64,000 nucleotides of DNA from Micromonospora sp. C95 (lineage in GTDB: Bacteria > Actinomycetota > Actinomycetes > Mycobacteriales > Micromonosporaceae): NCBI RefSeq assembly GCF_018070465.1, contig NZ_JAGPXT010000016.1, positions 1 to 64,000 of the forward strand. The letters are read 5' to 3'. Both the position numbers and the translations under genes were made by a program. The notes under the pieces are model-generated. The model was not told the DNA's origin. It saw only the letters and a list, made by a program, of their open reading frames with translations, and ran no database searches. Shown in pieces: positions 60,849 to 64,000 of this stretch (within the stretch, counting starts at the first letter, position 1; each line of letters starts with the position of its first letter).

Positions 60849-62513
60849 GTGACGTCTTCCCCGCGCACGTCCACCGACCGCCGCACCCTGCTGCGGCTGC
60901 TCGGCCTCGGCGCCGCCGCGACCGTCGGCGGCACCACCATGGCCGGATGCAGCAAGGAGGCCGGCAGCCAGGGAAGCGCCACCGGCGCCGATGCCATCCG
61001 CTCGGTCCTGCCCACCTACCAGCGGGTCGAGCTGCTCAAGCCGGACATCCCCGGCGAGGGACCTATCCCGGACGGCTACCTGACCTACCCGACCCAGCTG
61101 GTCGACGCCGTCACCGAGGCACCCGGCCGGGGCGGCCCGCCGATCCGCACGATGAGTCCCTGGTGGGGGCCGGCCCCGCCGCCGCTGGGCCGCAACGCCT
61201 ACCTGGCGGCCGTCAACGGCAAACTCGGCGTCGAGGTGGACCCGAGCCTGCAGGACGGCAACACCTACGCCGACAAGCTCAACGCCATGCTCGGCGCCCG
61301 CGACGTGCCCGACCTGCTGAGCGCGCCGAACTGGGAGGTCGACAAGGTCGCCCGGTTCTCCGACGCGGTAAAGGCGCTGTTCACCGACCTGACCGACCAC
61401 CTCAAGGGCGACGCCGCCGCCAGGTACCCGTATCTGGCCTCGCTGCCGACCGGCGCCTGGGAGTACTCGGTCTGGGGCGGCCGCCTGTACGCGGTGCCGT
61501 TTCCCACCGACGGTCCGTTCGCCTACGCACTGTTCCACCGCCGGGACCTGCTCGCCCCGGCCGGCCTGGCCGCGCCGACCAGCCCCGACGAGCTGTACGA
61601 GTTCGGCAAGAAGGCCACCGACCCGGCCAAGGGCGTGTGGGCCTTCGGCAGCGTGTTCGAGATGGTCCAGCAGCTCTTCGGCTGCCAGCAGACCTGGCGC
61701 AAGAAGCCCGACGGCGGCCTGGAGCACAAGTTCGAGAACCCGGCCTTCGCCGCCGCGCTCGAGTTCACCGCCCGGCTGTTCGCCGACGGTCTGGTGCACC
61801 CGGAGACGGCGGCCAGCAAGGGCGCCGACGAGAAGCAGCTGTTCAAGGCCGGCAAGATCCTGATGTACCAGGACGGACTCGGCGCCTGGCAGGGCATGCA
61901 GAGCGAACGGGTCAAGGAGTTGCCCACCTTCGACATGCAGCCGCTGCCGGTCTTCGGCGCCAGCGGCGCCCAGCCGGTCATCTGGGGCAGTGAGAAGCCG
62001 GTCTTCTACACCTTCCTGAAGAAGGATCTCGCTCCCGAGCGGGTCGAGGAACTGCTCGGCGTGCTCAACTGGTGTGCCGCTCCCTTCGGCAGCCGGGAGT
62101 TCGAGCTCCGCGAGTACGGCGCCGAGGGCGAGCACTTCACCCGCACCGCCGACGGCACACCGGCCCCGACCGAGCTGGGCCGCAAGGAACTCGGCGCCCA
62201 GTACACCCACATCGGCGGCCGGGTGCCGGTCAAGGTGCGCAGCGGTGACACCCCGAACTACGTGCAGGACTACATCGGCTACTACCGCAAGCACCTCGAC
62301 GCGATGGAGAAGGACCTGTTCGCCGGGATCAAGCTGGAACTGCCGGCGAACTGGTCGAAGATCATCCAGCCGACCGACGACAAGGTCCGCGACATCGTGC
62401 GGGGCCGCCGCCCGGTCGGCGACCTGGCACAGGTCCGCAAGGAGTTCCTGGACTCCGGCGGCGAGGAGGGGCGCGCCTTCTTCGAGAAGGCGCTCGCCGA
62501 CAACGGCCGGTGA
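60849..62513 (+). CDS. Carbohydrate ABC importer, substrate-binding lipoprotein
   Basis: 554 residues. DRRTLLRLLGLGAAA with twin arginines, then the lipobox MAGC with Cys34: probably a Tat-exported lipoprotein. The mature part is a large family 1 solute-binding protein of the LplA/YtcQ type: YADKLNAMLGARDVPDLLSAP, and a long C-terminus. It likely binds oligosaccharides. GTG start with GAAGGGAG upstream. Two permease genes follow; no ATPase gene is in view, and CUT1 importers often share one encoded elsewhere. Confidence 0.87.
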   Translation: MTSSPRTSTDRRTLLRLLGLGAAATVGGTTMAGCSKEAGSQGSATGADAIRSVLPTYQRVELLKPDIPGEGPIPDGYLTYPTQLVDAVTEAPGRGGPPIRTMSPWWGPAPPPLGRNAYLAAVNGKLGVEVDPSLQDGNTYADKLNAMLGARDVPDLLSAPNWEVDKVARFSDAVKALFTDLTDHLKGDAAARYPYLASLPTGAWEYSVWGGRLYAVPFPTDGPFAYALFHRRDLLAPAGLAAPTSPDELYEFGKKATDPAKGVWAFGSVFEMVQQLFGCQQTWRKKPDGGLEHKFENPAFAAALEFTARLFADGLVHPETAASKGADEKQLFKAGKILMYQDGLGAWQGMQSERVKELPTFDMQPLPVFGASGAQPVIWGSEKPVFYTFLKKDLAPERVEELLGVLNWCAAPFGSREFELREYGAEGEHFTRTADGTPAPTELGRKELGAQYTHIGGRVPVKVRSGDTPNYVQDYIGYYRKHLDAMEKDLFAGIKLELPANWSKIIQPTDDKVRDIVRGRRPVGDLAQVRKEFLDSGGEEGRAFFEKALADNGR

Positions 62514-62544
62514 GCATGCCGACACGGCACCGCGGAGCGCGGGA

Positions 62545-63555
62545 ATGAGCGCGCCCACCCTGACACCGACGCCCGGCCGCGGCCGGCCGGGCGGGCGTCG
62601 GCCAGCGCGCCGTCCACGCCCCGGCCGGCGTACCCTGCGGGCCCGGTTGCGCCGCGACTGGCCGTTGCTGGCGATGACCGCGCCGGCGGCGGCGCTGCTG
62701 CTGGTCTTCCACTACCTGCCGACCCTGGGCAACGTCATCGCCTTCCAGGACTACAACCCGTTCGTCGGCGACGATCCCCTCGCGGCGTTCGTCAACAGCG
62801 AGTGGATCGGTTTCGGCAACTTCGAGGCCCTCTTCCGCGACCCGTTGTTCTGGGACGCGGTACGCAACACCCTGAGCATCACCGCCTTCCAGCTGGTCTT
62901 CTTCTTCCCGCTGCCGATCCTGCTGGCGATCATGCTCAACAGCGTCGTGTCGGGCCGGGTGCGCGGCTTCGTGCAGAGCGTGGTCTACCTGCCGCACTTC
63001 TTCAGCTGGGTGCTGGTGGTGACGTTCTTCGTGCAGATGCTCGGCGGGGCCGGGCTGCTGGCCCAGGAGATGCGCCAGGCCGGCCACGAGCCGTGGGAGA
63101 TCATGACCAACCCGGACACGTTCATCGTGCTGGTCACCGCCGAGGCGGTCTGGAAGGACCTCGGCTGGGGCGCGATCGTCTTCCTGGCCGCGCTGTCGGC
63201 CATCGACCCGAACCTGTACGAGGCGGCGGCGGCCGACGGCGCCGGCCGCTGGCGGCGGTTGTGGCACATCACCCTGCCGGGCCTGCGACCGGTGATCGTG
63301 CTCCTGCTCATCATGCGGCTCGGTGACGCGCTGTCGGTCGGCTTCGAGCAGTTCATCCTGCAACGGGAGGCCGTCGGCCGGCAGGCCGCCGAGGTTCTCG
63401 ACACGTTCGTCTACTACCAGGCCATCAGCACCCAGCAGTGGGGGCTTGGTGCCGCGGCGGGCCTGTTCAAGGCCGTGGTCGGGTTGGCGTTGATCCTCAC
63501 CGCCAACAAGATCGCGCACCGGCTCGGCGAACAGGGGGTGTACTCCAAGTCATGA
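62545..63555 (+). CDS. Carbohydrate ABC importer permease (LplB/YteP type)
   Basis: 336 residues. A 35-residue Arg/Pro-rich N-terminal tail, then six transmembrane helices. The EAA coupling loop is LYEAAAADGAGRWRRLWHITLPGLRP. NTLSITAFQLVFFFPLPILLAIMLN and VVYLPHFFSWVLVV are family blocks. It pairs with the next permease. ATG 62545 is 32 bases after the binding-protein stop. Confidence 0.9.
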   Translation: MSAPTLTPTPGRGRPGGRRPARRPRPGRRTLRARLRRDWPLLAMTAPAAALLLVFHYLPTLGNVIAFQDYNPFVGDDPLAAFVNSEWIGFGNFEALFRDPLFWDAVRNTLSITAFQLVFFFPLPILLAIMLNSVVSGRVRGFVQSVVYLPHFFSWVLVVTFFVQMLGGAGLLAQEMRQAGHEPWEIMTNPDTFIVLVTAEAVWKDLGWGAIVFLAALSAIDPNLYEAAAADGAGRWRRLWHITLPGLRPVIVLLLIMRLGDALSVGFEQFILQREAVGRQAAEVLDTFVYYQAISTQQWGLGAAAGLFKAVVGLALILTANKIAHRLGEQGVYSKS

Positions 63556-64000
63556 CCGCACAGCTGAGCGGGGCCGGCCCGGTACCGGCGGCACCGGCCA
63601 CGGCGGGTGCCCCGCCGCCACGGCCACGACGACGGTCCGGCCGGGCCGTGTGGGAGGGACCGCCGTCGGTGTCGGGCACCGTGGCCAAGGCGGTCGTGCT
63701 CACCCTGCTGGTGGCGGCGGTGCTGGTGCCGCTGTGGGCGGTGCTGGTCACCAGCCTCGCCTCGCGGGGCACCATCGACGAGGCGGGGGGCATGGTGATG
63801 GTGCCCCAGGAGATCGACCCGTCGGCGTACATCACCATCTTCAGCGGCGGCGACGTCACCCGGGCGGTGTGGATCAGCACCCTGGTCACGGTGCTCGGCA
63901 CCACGGTCAGCCTGGTGCTCACCGTGCTGGCCGCGTACGGGCTGTCCCGGCCGGGCTCGGTGGCTCACCGTGGGCTGCTGTTCTACTTCCTGCTGACGTT
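63552..64000 (+). CDS. Carbohydrate ABC importer permease (LplC/YtcP type), partial
   Basis: 149 residues before the window ends. A 40-residue Pro/Ala/Arg-rich tail precedes the first helix (VVLTLLVAAVLVPLWAVLVTSL), followed by EIDPSAYITIF and TLVTVLGTTVSLVLTVLAAYGLSRP, the usual arrangement of second CUT1 permeases. ATG overlaps the stop of the first permease (ATGA). The EAA loop lies outside the window. Confidence 0.88.
   Translation, partial: MTAQLSGAGPVPAAPATAGAPPPRPRRRSGRAVWEGPPSVSGTVAKAVVLTLLVAAVLVPLWAVLVTSLASRGTIDEAGGMVMVPQEIDPSAYITIFSGGDVTRAVWISTLVTVLGTTVSLVLTVLAAYGLSRPGSVAHRGLLFYFLLT

Overview
The window is about 73% GC by eye, with dense GCC/CTG/GGC codon use, GTG starts, ATGA/GTGA gene overlaps and frequent leaderless promoters. 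Together with a complete desferrioxamine locus, RbpA and an adjacent Lnt/Ppm1 pair, this points to an actinomycete chromosome, most likely Micromonosporaceae (Micromonospora-like). Family names come from motif recognition and no database was searched. No rRNA, tRNA, CRISPR array, transposase or phage gene was recognised.

Layout. (1) 1-8.3 kb: a divergent locus. A sulfatase-fold membrane protein and a CDP-alcohol phosphatidyltransferase read left. A BchC-like dehydrogenase, a divergent pterin synthase-like protein, a glycosyltransferase, a methyltransferase, a flippase-like membrane protein, GTP cyclohydrolase II and a RibD-type reductase read right. The combination of early riboflavin/pterin chemistry with glycolipid-type enzymes matches no pathway I can name and is the best candidate for an undescribed system. 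(2) 8.3-20.6 kb: desferrioxamine siderophore. desABCD and a binding-protein gene read right. Two permeases, an ATPase, a penicillin acylase-like enzyme and a GNAT read left. One IdeR/DmdR-type iron box lies between the two units. (3) 20.6-24.8 kb: a small basic protein, two phosphotransferases and a two-RCK-domain ion channel-like protein, all with leaderless-type starts. (4) 24.8-31.7 kb: GH51 arabinofuranosidase with a LacI regulator, a methyltransferase, and a Gfo/Idh/MocA + DUF993 + sugar isomerase operon behind a LacI-like operator. (5) 31.7-40.9 kb: housekeeping and miscellaneous genes, including a 5'-3' exonuclease, an aminopeptidase P-like + acyl-CoA dehydrogenase pair, an Lrp regulator, a pyruvyltransferase + CDP-glycerol glycerophosphotransferase pair (wall polymer), a histidine phosphatase and CsbD.

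(6) 40.9-49.2 kb: a lysine-fermentation type cluster. kamA diverges from kdd, an amidohydrolase, kamD, kamE, kal and a MutL-like reactivase. The cleavage enzyme Kce is absent, and an AT-rich Lrp-like dyad sits between the divergent units. (7) 49.2-49.76 kb: 580 bases without a convincing gene, holding a TTGACA promoter and a 28-base perfect palindrome about 270 bases downstream. It is a candidate small RNA. (8) 49.76-55.6 kb: lnt, ppm1, fxsA, rbpA (behind a SigR-type promoter), a flavin/PNPOx-fold protein and a zinc-finger coiled-coil protein. (9) 55.4-64 kb: a carbohydrate locus with a LacI regulator, a GH3 enzyme carrying an inserted beta-trefoil-like domain, a ROK regulator with a dyad operator, and a CUT1-type ABC importer cut by the right window edge.
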